A stretch of DNA of 64,000 nucleotides. Origin: Streptomyces liliiviolaceus. Its GTDB lineage: Bacteria; Actinomycetota; Actinomycetes; Streptomycetales; Streptomycetaceae. Shown here one piece after another: positions 43,669 through 52,312 of this stretch. Each line of letters starts with the position of its first letter. Position 1 is the first letter of the stretch. The notes under the pieces are model-generated. The model saw only the letters and a program-made list of their open reading frames with translations, had not been told where the DNA came from and did not search any database. The stretch spans positions 1 through 64,000 of the forward strand of contig NZ_JAGPYQ010000003.1 of assembly GCF_018070025.1 (NCBI RefSeq), in the 5' to 3' direction. A program made the position numbers and the translations under genes.

Positions 43669-43810
43669 CCATGAACGGGTGCATGAGGCGCCGATCTCGT
43701 CCAGCTGATTCACGCCCCAACAGTGGCAGACAACCAGTTCACGACAGTAGTGAATGGCGGGGACAGCATGGCAATGCCATGCCCAAGCCGTTACCGTGGA
43801 GGCATGGAAA

Positions 43811-43835
43811 GGGGCCGACCTGGATGGTCGGCCCC
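43811..43835. terminator. Perfect hairpin terminator
   Basis: GGGGCCGACC (43811-43820) and GGTCGGCCCC (43826-43835) form a perfect ten-base-pair stem with a five-base loop TGGAT. On the minus strand TTT follows. It lies 22 bases past the stop of the small membrane peptide gene and downstream of the E1 gene, so it can serve both. Confidence 0.8.
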
Positions 43836-43857
43836 ACAGACGGAGCAGGCCGCTGAA

Positions 43858-43956
43858 CTAGGCGCACCTTGAAGCCACTTCCAGTGCCACCTGGAAGACT
43901 GCGACGACAAGGGACCAAAACGCCCAGTCCGGCGGCTGCTTCTCCCTCCCTGGCAT
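43858..43956 (-). CDS. 32-residue single-helix membrane peptide
   Basis: A small gene with very clear expression signals: GGAAGGAGGTGAGTAC directly precedes the ATG at 43956, and a perfect hairpin terminator follows the stop at 43858. The peptide begins MPGREKQPPDW and continues into one hydrophobic helix (AFWSLVVAVFQVALEVAS) ending RCA. The polar, charged N-terminus followed by a single membrane helix is the layout of small membrane toxins, holin-like peptides and regulatory membrane peptides. I do not recognise a family. It is convergent with the ubiquitin-like operon. Confidence 0.65.
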   Translation of the reverse strand: MPGREKQPPDWAFWSLVVAVFQVALEVASRCA

Positions 43957-44341
43957 GTACTCACCTCCTTCCGTCCACGTGACGCGGAAGGAAAGCAGCT
44001 CCGAGAGGGCTCAGCCGTCCCCCTCATTGTCGTCGAGGAACCGGGCAAGGCATGTCGACTTAGCGTCATTGGTTGGCGGATTTCGTACGAATCCCCGTCG
44101 TGGCGTGGCGGTCGTTGAAGATGACGTCAGAGCGTGACGCAAACCAATTACCAGTTCGCCATGAGGTGTCGCTGCTAGGCCCCGAAAACAGACTTCTCCA
44201 CGCGCAAGACCCTGCAGACTCAAGCACACGATCTCTGAGGTGCAAGAAGAACTACTCGACCTCGATCTCGATGTACCGGCATCGGGACTAGGAAGGACCG
44301 GGCACCTCATGCGATACGGGAGTGCATGCCCTCCATGTCTA
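43957..44341. other. Region upstream of the small peptide gene, no other gene seen
   Basis: It contains the 5' region of the 32-residue peptide gene. No further coding frame on either strand could be assigned. Confidence 0.4.
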
Positions 44342-44500
44342 TCAGCGCATTCCCGACTCACCGAGCGCCGCGCGTCGTTCGGGGCTGAGTTTGACGGCCC
44401 GGCGCCGACTGCTATCCACAAAGAGCTCTCCGGCGTACGGGACGCCCGTTTCCCCGGCCGCCCGCTGGTCCTTGGCCCGTACCCCGATAGCCATCGACCC
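44342..44500 (-). pseudogene. Helicase-associated domain remnant
   Basis: The frame reads AIGVRAKDQRAAGETGVPYA, GEL and RRAVKLSPERRAALGESGM. This matches helicase-associated (HA, PF03457) repeats of the GxWxKxQR...LSxERRxxLxxLGM type. ETGVPYAGEL also occurs exactly in the larger gene at 45481, so this is a displaced fragment of the same family. Confidence 0.55.
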
Positions 44501-44576
44501 GGCCCCGCCTCCGACACCGTCGGCGCTGCTGCTCCGCACGGCGTCGGTGCGGGAGGTCAATGGGGTGGGGCAGTGC

Positions 44577-45481
44577 TTAGGCTTCCCCGGAGTCCTCTTC
44601 AGACTCCTCCGGGTGGAGGACTCGGTTCGCCTTCCTCACGAACGCATCCAGTGCGTCCTGCATGGGCCGCAGCCCGCGCGATACTCTTTCCCGAGGATCA
44701 TCTTCCTCGGCCCACGTCACCGCGTACGTGCTGATCTTTGTGGCGTCCTGAGAGGTCAGGTAACCGGCCTGGACGGCGGCATTCAGCGGCGCGGCGGGGC
44801 CGTCATGATTCCTGAGCAGGCCGACCAGCGTGGCCACGTCCTCAAAAGTAGGCGCGCCCTCGGGCGATCTGTCGCGCTCCTCCTGCCAGAGCGCCCGCAG
44901 GTCGGTAGAGGCATTCCGTGCCCACCCCCGCACCTGCCCGCGCCAACCCTGCGGCAGAGCCCGGATCGCGCGCCGGATCCGACCCATCTCCTGTTCCATA
45001 GCTAGGACCGCGCGTAACTGATCGCCGTCATCGGTCAGCCTCAACGCGTCCAGTTTGTTGAACGCGGCCACGACACTGGAGTGCCAGCTTTCCCTCACCC
45101 GGCATGTCACAGCCTGGTCGATGAACAGCTTGGCCGCCTCCCGACAGACCGCGGGCCCTCAATCGACACCACGTCATACGACCACCGCGCCAGGTCCAAC
45201 ACCTGGATATAGGCCGCCGTGTCGGCATCCAGGTCAGGCCCCGCAGCCATGACGTACTGGTGCACCCCGTCCGCCAAGGCACGGGCATCGCGGGCGAACT
45301 CCGCATAGACCACGCGACGTGCGTTGATAGCGCCTTGGTCCGCCATTCCCTGGTTCTGTGTCTGCGCGGCGGCCACCGCGCCCCTTCCACCCGCACGGCC
45401 ACCCCAGTAGGCGGCCAGAAGGGCGCCCACCAGCGTTATCGCTGCCGCCGCAGCCTCCGGGGACGTCAGCGCAGCCCACAT
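44577..45481 (-). pseudogene. Membrane-anchored protein split by a frameshift, function unknown
   Basis: The 5' part (45481 to about 45160) starts at MWAALTSPEA with a membrane helix (AAAAITLVGALLAAYWGG), then ADQGAINARRVVYAEFARDA and LDLARWSYDVVSIEGP. The original frame then ends in a stop at 45107, but the adjacent frame continues naturally with VCREAAKLFIDQAVTCRVRE and RRAIRALPQGWRGQVRGWAR to 44577. A single-base indel near 45160 splits what was one protein of about 300 residues. Its ATG shares one base with the stop of the upstream gene (TGATG), showing coupling. I do not recognise the family. Confidence 0.6.
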
Positions 45482-46600
45482 CACGCCCCACCCTTCAGCA
45501 CGGCCCACTCCAGACCGAGCACGGCCAGCTCCGAGCGCCGCTCCGCAGACAGCTTTCCGGCCCGGCGGCGGGCGTTGTCGAGGAACGCGCCGATCTTGAA
45601 CGGCACCCCGTCCACGGTCTCGACCGCCTTCCGCGGAACACGCACGTGCCCCTCACGGTCACGGAACTGCTTTACAGCCGCCAGGTTGGTGTTCCAGCGT
45701 TCGTCCTGTGACCGCCGTACCGGCACCACCACCTCACCGTCGGCGGGTGCCTCGATGCCGAGGGTCTCCAGCAGGTACTGCTGTGCGGGCATCAGCCGGT
45801 CCCATCCCGCCCGCTGTCCGATGATCCAGGCTCCGAGGTCTTCGCCCTGGACGACCAGCTCGCTGCCGCCGGCCGCGACAGGGAAGACGCCGTCGGCCTT
45901 CACGTGGGCGAGGGTGAGCCGGTAGCAGCGCTGCCAGCCGATCTCCCACGCTGGGGACCACCCGGGGTCGATCTCCGCGAGCGCCTCCTGGCGGGCTTCT
46001 GAGAGCTCCCCGGCATACGGGACGCCCGTTTCCCCGGCCGTCCGCCGTACGGCGTTCTCCGCCGCCTTCCGGGCCGCCGCGCGCTGATTCTTCATCCAGG
46101 TCCCCAGCGGGAACGACTCCCAGACGACCGACGCGGCAGGCAGGCAGTGCCCGTAGACGGCCGCGTACGAGCGGGCGACCTCCAACCCGGCATCCCACGC
46201 GGACGCGTGCACGGACCAGACCATGCCAGCCTTCTCCAGCTCCGTGACGCGCGAAGCCTCCAGCGACCCGGCCACGTAGTAGCGGCGCTGATCCGCCACC
46301 CAGACTCCCAAGGGATGCGAGCCGGCGGATCCCCAGGCTTCCGGTGTGACGTACGCGTACGGCACCCGCAGCTCGCTGCTGCCGGTCTCGCGCAGCCACC
46401 GCGTGGCGGCCTCGATGCCGCGCAACCAGTAGGCGCCTTCGGGGTCGATGACGCGCAGCTGCACGAACTGCGTGAGCGCGGCCGGGTCGCGTTCCTCGCT
46501 GAACCGCAGCACCCCCGCTGCCCGCTCCGACACCCGCCGCGTCTCCGGGCCGCTGTCGCCCTCGTCCTCGTCCTCACCGTCCGGCAGGCGCCGCGCGGTC
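45481..46600 (-). pseudogene. Helicase-associated-domain protein, N-terminal helicase part missing
   Basis: About 370 residues made of helicase-associated repeats: GVWVADQRRYYVAGSLEASR with VTELEKAGMVW, PLGTWMKNQRAAARKA, DLGAWIIGQRAGWDRLMPAQ and IGAFLDNARRRAGKLSAERR with SELAVLGLEW. In Streptomyces such repeats usually form the C-terminus of a large DEAD-type helicase. No helicase motif is left, and upstream of about 46600 the DNA codes on the other strand for an acyl-CoA synthetase tail. A start at 46713 exists but lies in that foreign sequence. I therefore read it as a 5'-truncated gene. It is coupled to the membrane protein gene by TGATG. Confidence 0.6.
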
Positions 46601-46699
46601 CGGGCGGCGGTGCTCGACGCGGACCCCGGCGACCTCTCCGGCGCGGAGAACCCGGAGGCGGTCGACGAGATCCGCGCACAGGTCAAGGCCCTCGGGTGA
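46592..46699 (+). pseudogene. C-terminal tail of an acyl-CoA synthetase-like gene
   Basis: A plus-strand frame ends at 46699 with RAVRAAVLDADPGDLSGAEN then PEAVDEIRAQVKALG. It resembles the last residues of AMP-forming acyl-CoA or propionyl/acetyl-CoA synthetases (…DPxxLDEIxxAL). It lies 37 bases before the first acyl-CoA dehydrogenase gene in the same direction, so it is the broken end of the gene that once preceded it in the catabolic operon. Confidence 0.45.
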
Positions 46700-46736
46700 G
46701 CCCCTGGCCGCAACAGGTAGAGGAAGAGGACATGCG

Positions 46737-47804
46737 ATGCAGTGGGAACTGACCGACGAGCAGGACGCGTACCGGAGGACGCTCCGGGACTGGCTCACCG
46801 ACGTGGCGCCCTCGGACGTGGTGCGCGGGTGGCTCGACGACGAGGACGACTCCGTCTTCGAGTCGCGCTTCGTGGACGCGGGCTGGGCCGGGGTCGGGCT
46901 CGCCGAGGAACTGGGCGGCCAGGGCGGCGGCCTCGTCGAGTTGGCGCTGACCGCCGAGGAACTCGCCCGCGCCGCGGCTCCGTCGGCCGCCTGGCTGGCC
47001 ACGGCCCTCGCGCTGCCCGCCCTGGCGGGACGCCCTGACCTGGCCGGCGCGGCGTCGGCCGGCGACACGGTGGCGCTGCTGGTACCGGCCGAGACCGTGC
47101 CCGACGAGGCGCCCACGCTGTGGTCGGACGGCGAGGGCGTCCTTACCGGCAGGGCGCCCCGGGTGCTGGCCGGTGACTCGGCCGCCCGGTTCGTCGTACC
47201 GGTGGGGGAGGGGGACGCGAAGCGGCTGCGGCTCGTCGACGCGAGCGCCCCCGGGATCGGTATTGGGGCCCGGCCGCTCCTCGACCGCTCCCGGTCGGTC
47301 GCCGACGTGACGCTCGACCGCGTACCGTCCGTGCCGCTGGACGTCGACGCGGCCGAGGTGCTCCGGCAGGCGTCCGCCCGCGCGGCCGTCCTGGTGGCCG
47401 CCGACTCGCTGGGTGCCACCGAGCGCATGCTCGACCTTGCCGTGGAGTACAGCAAGCAGCGTCACCAGTTCGGGGTGCCGATCGGCTCGTTCCAGGCGGT
47501 CAAGCACGCGGCCGCCGACATGCTCGTCGGTGTCGAGGCGGCCCGCTCGGCGATCTACTTCGCCGCCGCGTCGGTGGAGAGCGGCCATGCGCAGGCGCTG
47601 CTGCACGCGGCGGCGGTCAAGGCCCAGGTCACCGCCGAAGGGGCGCGCGGCGCCGACAGCGCGCTCACCCTGCACGGCGCGATCGGCTACACGTGGGAGC
47701 ACGACCTGCACCTCTACTACAAGCGGGCCAAGCTCGACGAGCAGCTGTTCGGTGTTCCGGCGGTCTGGAACGAACGCATCGCGGACGGTCTCGCCCTGGT
47801 GTGA
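46737..47804 (+). CDS. Acyl-CoA dehydrogenase
   Basis: A 355-residue acyl-CoA dehydrogenase-like flavoprotein. It starts with the N-terminal helical domain (WELTDEQDAYRRTLRDWLTD, GWAGVGLAEELGGQGGG), has a shortened, divergent beta domain, and a C-terminal helical domain with SKQRHQFGVPIGSFQAVKHA and ALTLHGAIGYTWEHDLHLYY. The short beta domain and the HGAIGYT(W/Y)EHDLHL block are typical of one half of two-subunit acyl-CoA dehydrogenases that act on steroid or other bulky acyl-CoAs. The next gene is a second, full-length dehydrogenase. GAGGAAGAGG lies upstream of the ATG. Confidence 0.9.
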   Translation: MQWELTDEQDAYRRTLRDWLTDVAPSDVVRGWLDDEDDSVFESRFVDAGWAGVGLAEELGGQGGGLVELALTAEELARAAAPSAAWLATALALPALAGRPDLAGAASAGDTVALLVPAETVPDEAPTLWSDGEGVLTGRAPRVLAGDSAARFVVPVGEGDAKRLRLVDASAPGIGIGARPLLDRSRSVADVTLDRVPSVPLDVDAAEVLRQASARAAVLVAADSLGATERMLDLAVEYSKQRHQFGVPIGSFQAVKHAAADMLVGVEAARSAIYFAAASVESGHAQALLHAAAVKAQVTAEGARGADSALTLHGAIGYTWEHDLHLYYKRAKLDEQLFGVPAVWNERIADGLALV

Positions 47805-47897
47805 AGGCCCGTGTGAGGGCTCGCGGGAGGGCCGTCGAAACTCTCGTTTAATGGTCAGGCCTTTGTTATAGTCATTCCAATTAGTTCCGGAAAGGAC

Positions 47898-49073
47898 GTG
47901 GGCACCGTGGACTTCGAGCTCACCGAGGACCAGCTGACCATCCGGAAAGCGGTCCGTGAGCTGGCCGGCAGGTTCGACGACCAGTACTGGATGGAGAAGG
48001 ACTCGGCCCACGAGTTCCCCACGGAGTTCTACCGGGCCTTCGCCGACGGCGGCTGGCTCGGCATCACGACCCCGGAGGAGTACGGCGGCCACGGTTTCGG
48101 CATCACCGAGGCCTCCCTCCTCCTCGAAGAGGTCGCCGCGTCCGGCGCGGGCATGAACGGCGCCAGCTCGATGCATCTGTCGATCTTCGGCATGCACCCG
48201 GTGATCAAGCACGGCTCCAAGGAGATGAAGGAGGAGAACCTTCCCCGCATCGTCGACGGCGACCTCCATGTGTGCTTCGGGGTCACCGAGCCCGGAGCCG
48301 GGCTCGACACCACCCGCATCACCACCTTCGCGAAGCGCGACGGCTCCGACTACGTCGTCAACGGCCGCAAGGTGTGGATCTCCAAGGCCATGGAGTCGGA
48401 GAAGGTCCTGCTGCTGACCCGGACCGCGAAGTTCGAGGACTCCCCGAAGAAGACCGACGGACTGACGCTCTTCCTCACCGACCTCGACCGCGACCACGTC
48501 GACATCCGGCCCATCGGCAAGATGGGCCGCAACGCGGTCACCTCGAACGAACTCTTCATCGACGACCTGCGCGTCCCCGCCGCCCACCGGATCGGCGAAG
48601 AAGGCCAGGGCTTCAAGTACATCCTCGACGGCCTCAACCCCGAGCGGATGCTGGTGGCGGCGGAAGCCCTCGGCATCGGCCGCGCCGCCCTGCGCCGCGC
48701 GGTCCGGTACGGCAACGAGCGCGAGGTCTTCGGCCGGCCCATCGGCATGAACCAGGGACTGCAGTTCCCGCTCGCCGACTCGCTCGCCCACCTCGACGCC
48801 GCGGAACTCGTCCTGCGCAAGGCGACCTGGCTCTACGACCAGGGCAAACAGTGCGCGCGCGAGGCCAACACCGCCAAGTACCTGTGCGCGGACGCCGGTT
48901 TCCAGGCCGCCGACCGCGCGCTGCAGACCCACGGCGGCATGGGTTACTCCGAGGAGTACCACGTCGCCCGGTACTTCCGTGAGGCACGGCTGACCCGGAT
49001 CGCCCCGCTCAGCCAGGAGATGGTCCTGAACTTCCTCGGCGAGCACGTCCTCGGACTTCCCAGGAGCTACTGA
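47898..49073 (+). CDS. Acyl-CoA dehydrogenase
   Basis: A 391-residue acyl-CoA dehydrogenase with all three domains: FELTEDQLTIRKAVRELAGR, the FAD/substrate loop CFGVTEPGAGLDTTRI, VVNGRKVWISKA, the beta-domain end LFIDDLRVPAAHRIGEEGQG, and the C-terminal YGNEREVFGRPIGMNQGLQF plus THGGMGYSEEYHVARYFREA. It shares the family's catalytic region near residue 365, but the base glutamate could not be fixed by eye. The start is GTG 47898 or 47907. The upstream gap of 93 bases has a possible -10 box (TATAGT, 47867-47872). It ends one base before the next gene's ATG begins to overlap. Confidence 0.92.
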   Translation: MGTVDFELTEDQLTIRKAVRELAGRFDDQYWMEKDSAHEFPTEFYRAFADGGWLGITTPEEYGGHGFGITEASLLLEEVAASGAGMNGASSMHLSIFGMHPVIKHGSKEMKEENLPRIVDGDLHVCFGVTEPGAGLDTTRITTFAKRDGSDYVVNGRKVWISKAMESEKVLLLTRTAKFEDSPKKTDGLTLFLTDLDRDHVDIRPIGKMGRNAVTSNELFIDDLRVPAAHRIGEEGQGFKYILDGLNPERMLVAAEALGIGRAALRRAVRYGNEREVFGRPIGMNQGLQFPLADSLAHLDAAELVLRKATWLYDQGKQCAREANTAKYLCADAGFQAADRALQTHGGMGYSEEYHVARYFREARLTRIAPLSQEMVLNFLGEHVLGLPRSY

Positions 49074-49822
49074 TGTTCTCTCTGCAGGGGCGATCCGCCC
49101 TCGTCACCGGCGCCGGCGCCGGCATAGGAGCCGCCGTCGCCGAGGCGTACGCGGCGGCGGGCGCGGCCGTCGTCGTCACCGACATCGACAAGGACGCCGC
49201 CGAGGCGGTCGTCCGCCGGATCGTGGACGCCGGCGGCCGGGCCGAGTCGGCGGTCCTGGACGTCCGCGATGCCGGGCAGGCCGCCGAGGCCGTCCAGCAG
49301 GCCGCGAACCTGGGCGGCGGCGTACTCAACATCCTGGTCAACAACGCCGGCGCTGTCGCGCCCGCGATGTTCCCGAAGATGACGTCCGACCAGTTCGACC
49401 TCGTGCTCGGCATCCACGTCGGCGGCACCTTCACCGTCAGCCAGGCGGCGCTCGGCCATCTCGCCACGGACGGCACCGGCCGCATCATCAACGTCACCTC
49501 GGCCGCCGGCCTGGTCGGCACGATCGGCCAGGTCAACTACGGCGCGGCCAAGGCCGCCGTCGTGGGCATCACCAAGTCCCTGGCCAAGGAGCTGGCGAGG
49601 AAGCAGATCACGGTCAACGCACTGGCCCCGCTCGCCGCGACCGCGATGACGGAGAACATCCGAGGCAACGAGAAGCTCGCCGCGGTCACCCTGGCCCGTA
49701 TCCCGCTCGGACGCTGGGCGCAGCCCGAGGAGATCGCCGGCAGCTTCGTGTTCTTCGCCTCCGACGCGGCGTCCTACATCACCGGCCAGGTCCTGCCGGT
49801 CGACGGTGGGACGGTCATCTGA
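49073..49822 (+). CDS. Short-chain dehydrogenase/reductase
   Basis: A 249-residue classical SDR. The cofactor loop is TGAGAGIG, the NNAG motif is in ILVNNAGAVAP, the catalytic residues are in NVTSAAGLVG (Ser) and VNYGAAKAAVVG (Tyr and Lys), and the C-terminus has YITGQVLPVDGG. It probably oxidises a 3-hydroxyacyl-CoA intermediate between the flanking dehydrogenase and thiolase. Its ATG overlaps the preceding stop, and its own stop shares a base with the thiolase start (TGATG). Confidence 0.92.
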   Translation: MFSLQGRSALVTGAGAGIGAAVAEAYAAAGAAVVVTDIDKDAAEAVVRRIVDAGGRAESAVLDVRDAGQAAEAVQQAANLGGGVLNILVNNAGAVAPAMFPKMTSDQFDLVLGIHVGGTFTVSQAALGHLATDGTGRIINVTSAAGLVGTIGQVNYGAAKAAVVGITKSLAKELARKQITVNALAPLAATAMTENIRGNEKLAAVTLARIPLGRWAQPEEIAGSFVFFASDAASYITGQVLPVDGGTVI

Positions 49823-51012
49823 TGCCGAAGAACCCCTTCCTCGACACCGGCCGCGAGGCGCTGATCGTCGAGGCACTGCGCACCCCGATGGGCCGATCGC
49901 ACCCCGAACGCGGCTGGTTCCGCGACACCCACCCCAACGAGATGCTCGGCGCCGTCTACACCGCCCTGCTGGAGAGCACGGGCCTCGCGCCGGACGTCGT
50001 CGAAGACCTGGTCGTCGGCTGCACGGCGCCGTTCGGCGAGCAGTCCCGCAACATCGCCCGCAACGCCTGGCTGCAGGCCGGCTATCCGGCAGAGGTGCCC
50101 GCGACCGTCCTCGACCGGCGCTGCGGCTCCGCCCAGACCGCGGTGGAGATGGCGGCCGCCCTGATCTCCTCCGGCACCCACGACGTGGTCCTCGCGGGGG
50201 GTGTCGAGCACATGGGACACGTACCCATGAACTCCCCGGCCAGGATCTCCGAGCTGTACGGCGATCCCTGGCCCGCCGAACTCCGCGCGCTCTACGACTT
50301 CGTACCGCAGGGCGAGAGCGCCGAGCTGATCGCCGAGCGCTGGGACATCTCCCGTGGCGAGATGGACGAGTTCGCGGTGCGCTCGCACCGGCTGGCCGCC
50401 GAGGCGGTCGCCGCCGGACGCTTCGACCGGGAGATGATCCCGCTCGAACTCGACGGCGAGAAGCGGATCAGCGACCAGACCATCCGTCCCGGCACCTCCG
50501 CCGAAGGACTGGCGGCGCTCAGGACCGTCTTCCGGGAGAACGACGGCCGGATCACCGCCGGCACCTCCTCCCCGATCTGCGACGGCGCGGCCGGGGTCCT
50601 GCTCGCCTCCCGCGAGGCGGCCGACCGCCACGGTCTGCGCCCCCGCGCCCGCGTCCTCGACCAGACCACCGTCGGCGTCGACCCGGTCATCATGCTCACC
50701 GGACCGATCCCCGCGACCCGCAAACTGCTCGAACGCAACGGCATGACGATCGACGACATCGACCTGATCGAGATCAACGAGGCGTTCGGCTCCGTCGTCC
50801 TGGCCTGGGAACGGGAACTGCGACCGGACATGGACCGGGTCAACGTCAACGGAGGGGCGATCGCCCTCGGCCACCCCGTCGGCGCCACCGGCTCCCGCCT
50901 GTTCGGCACGCTCCTCGCCGAGATGGAACGCAGGGATGCCGAAACAGGCCTCGTCACCATGTGCTGCGGCGGCGGCCTCGGCACCGCGACCCTCGTCCAG
51001 CGGGTCGGCTGA
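49822..51012 (+). CDS. Thiolase (acetyl-CoA acyltransferase)
   Basis: A 396-residue thiolase. The nucleophilic cysteine is in VLDRRCGSAQTAVEMA, GGVEHMGHVPMN follows the family pattern, and the C-terminal catalytic residues are in NVNGGAIALGHPVGATGSRL (His) and VTMCCGGGLGTA (Cys). It performs the last, chain-shortening step of beta-oxidation. Tight coupling on both sides (TGATG junctions at 49822 and 51012) shows one operon from acyl-CoA dehydrogenase to HMG-CoA-lyase-like enzyme. Confidence 0.95.
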   Translation: MPKNPFLDTGREALIVEALRTPMGRSHPERGWFRDTHPNEMLGAVYTALLESTGLAPDVVEDLVVGCTAPFGEQSRNIARNAWLQAGYPAEVPATVLDRRCGSAQTAVEMAAALISSGTHDVVLAGGVEHMGHVPMNSPARISELYGDPWPAELRALYDFVPQGESAELIAERWDISRGEMDEFAVRSHRLAAEAVAAGRFDREMIPLELDGEKRISDQTIRPGTSAEGLAALRTVFRENDGRITAGTSSPICDGAAGVLLASREAADRHGLRPRARVLDQTTVGVDPVIMLTGPIPATRKLLERNGMTIDDIDLIEINEAFGSVVLAWERELRPDMDRVNVNGGAIALGHPVGATGSRLFGTLLAEMERRDAETGLVTMCCGGGLGTATLVQRVG

Positions 51013-52256
51013 TGCTCGACCTCAGCCCGTACGTCCGGGCCGGCGACGGCGTCTGGTGGGGCCAGGGGAGCGCGGAACCCGAACCCCTGGTCGACGCCCT
51101 GCTCGACCAGGTCGACAGCATCGGTCCGGTACGCGCCTTCGCCGGACTCACCTGGAACGAGCGACTGTCCGGCGAGGTGCCGTTGCCCGACAACCTCACC
51201 GTGTCGTCCTACGGCGCCCTCGGCCGACTGCGCGGGCTGAGCGCCCAGGGACGCCTTGAGGTGGTGCCCTGTCACTACTCGGCGCTGCCGCGGCTCTTCG
51301 CCCGGCGCGCACTGCCCTGCGACGTGGGGCTGCTGCAGGTCTCCCCGCCGGACGGGAACGGCCTGGTCTCGCTGGGCATCGGTGTCGAGTACGTCGCCGA
51401 CGCCCTGCGTCACACGCCCACCCTCATCGCCGAGATCAACCACCGCATGCCACGGACCACCGGCACCGAACGGCTGCCGCTGAGCGCCTTCGCGGCCACA
51501 GTCGAGACCGACCGTCCGCTGCGCCAGGCGCCGTCCCGCGCACCGGACCCGGTCGAGCACGCCATCGCGGAGTACGTCGCGGGGCTCGTCGAGGACGGCG
51601 ACACCGTGCAACTGGGCGTCGGTTCACTGCCCAACGCCGTGCTCGCCTCGTTGTCGGGCCACGTCGACCTGGGGTTCCACACCGGGATGATCACCGACGG
51701 CGTACTGACCCTGATCGAGAAGGGCGTGGCGACCGGTGCCCGCAAGGAGATCGACCCCGGACTCGTCATCACGGGCGCGGCCCTGGGCAGCACCTCGATG
51801 TACGACCGGCTGCACGAGTTCCCCGTCGAGTTCCGGTCCGCCGCCTACACCCACTCCCCGGCGGTCCTGTCCCGGCTGCGCTCGCTGGTGTCCGTCAACT
51901 CGGCCATCGAGATCGACCTGTTGGGACAGGCCGGCGCCGAACTGCGCAGGGGCGTGCACATCGGCGCGGTGGGCGGCCAGGTCGACTTCAGCCGGGCCGC
52001 GTCCCTGACCGGCGCGCGGTCGGTCATCGCGCTGCGTTCGGAGTCGGGCGGGCGGTCCACCATCACACCGGCGCTGCACGGCGGTGTCGTCACCACCGGA
52101 CGCGTGGACGTCGACGCGGTCGTCACCGAGCACGGTGTCGCCACGCTCACCGGCTGCACCGTGGCACAGCGGGCCCGCCGGCTGATCGAGGTGGCCGCGC
52201 CCCAGCACAGGGAGGCGCTGACGAGAAGCCTCACGGAGCCGGAGGCGGCGCGATGA
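51012..52256 (+). CDS. Acetyl-CoA hydrolase/transferase family CoA-transferase
   Basis: A 414-residue family I CoA-transferase related to 4-hydroxybutyrate CoA-transferase and acetyl-CoA hydrolase. Visible markers are YSALPRLFARRALPCDVGLL, QVSPPDGNGLVSLGIGVEYV, the VQLGVGSLPNAVLASLSGH turn, GFHTGMITDG, and VSVNSAIEIDLLGQ with the glutamate that forms the CoA thioester. It probably activates the free acid or recovers CoA. ATG 51012 overlaps the thiolase stop. A longer frame upstream in the same phase is only the shadow of the thiolase gene. Confidence 0.9.
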   Translation: MLDLSPYVRAGDGVWWGQGSAEPEPLVDALLDQVDSIGPVRAFAGLTWNERLSGEVPLPDNLTVSSYGALGRLRGLSAQGRLEVVPCHYSALPRLFARRALPCDVGLLQVSPPDGNGLVSLGIGVEYVADALRHTPTLIAEINHRMPRTTGTERLPLSAFAATVETDRPLRQAPSRAPDPVEHAIAEYVAGLVEDGDTVQLGVGSLPNAVLASLSGHVDLGFHTGMITDGVLTLIEKGVATGARKEIDPGLVITGAALGSTSMYDRLHEFPVEFRSAAYTHSPAVLSRLRSLVSVNSAIEIDLLGQAGAELRRGVHIGAVGGQVDFSRAASLTGARSVIALRSESGGRSTITPALHGGVVTTGRVDVDAVVTEHGVATLTGCTVAQRARRLIEVAAPQHREALTRSLTEPEAAR

Positions 52257-52312
52257 CGGGCAGGTCGCCCCATGGAGGCAGGAGACATCGAGATGACGCA
52301 GGAGGTGTCGGG

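Noticed and set aside
44011..44517. A 168-codon minus-strand frame upstream of the small peptide gene
   Set aside because: Serine/arginine-rich low-complexity translation with no motif. Its own phase overlaps a better explained helicase-associated fragment.
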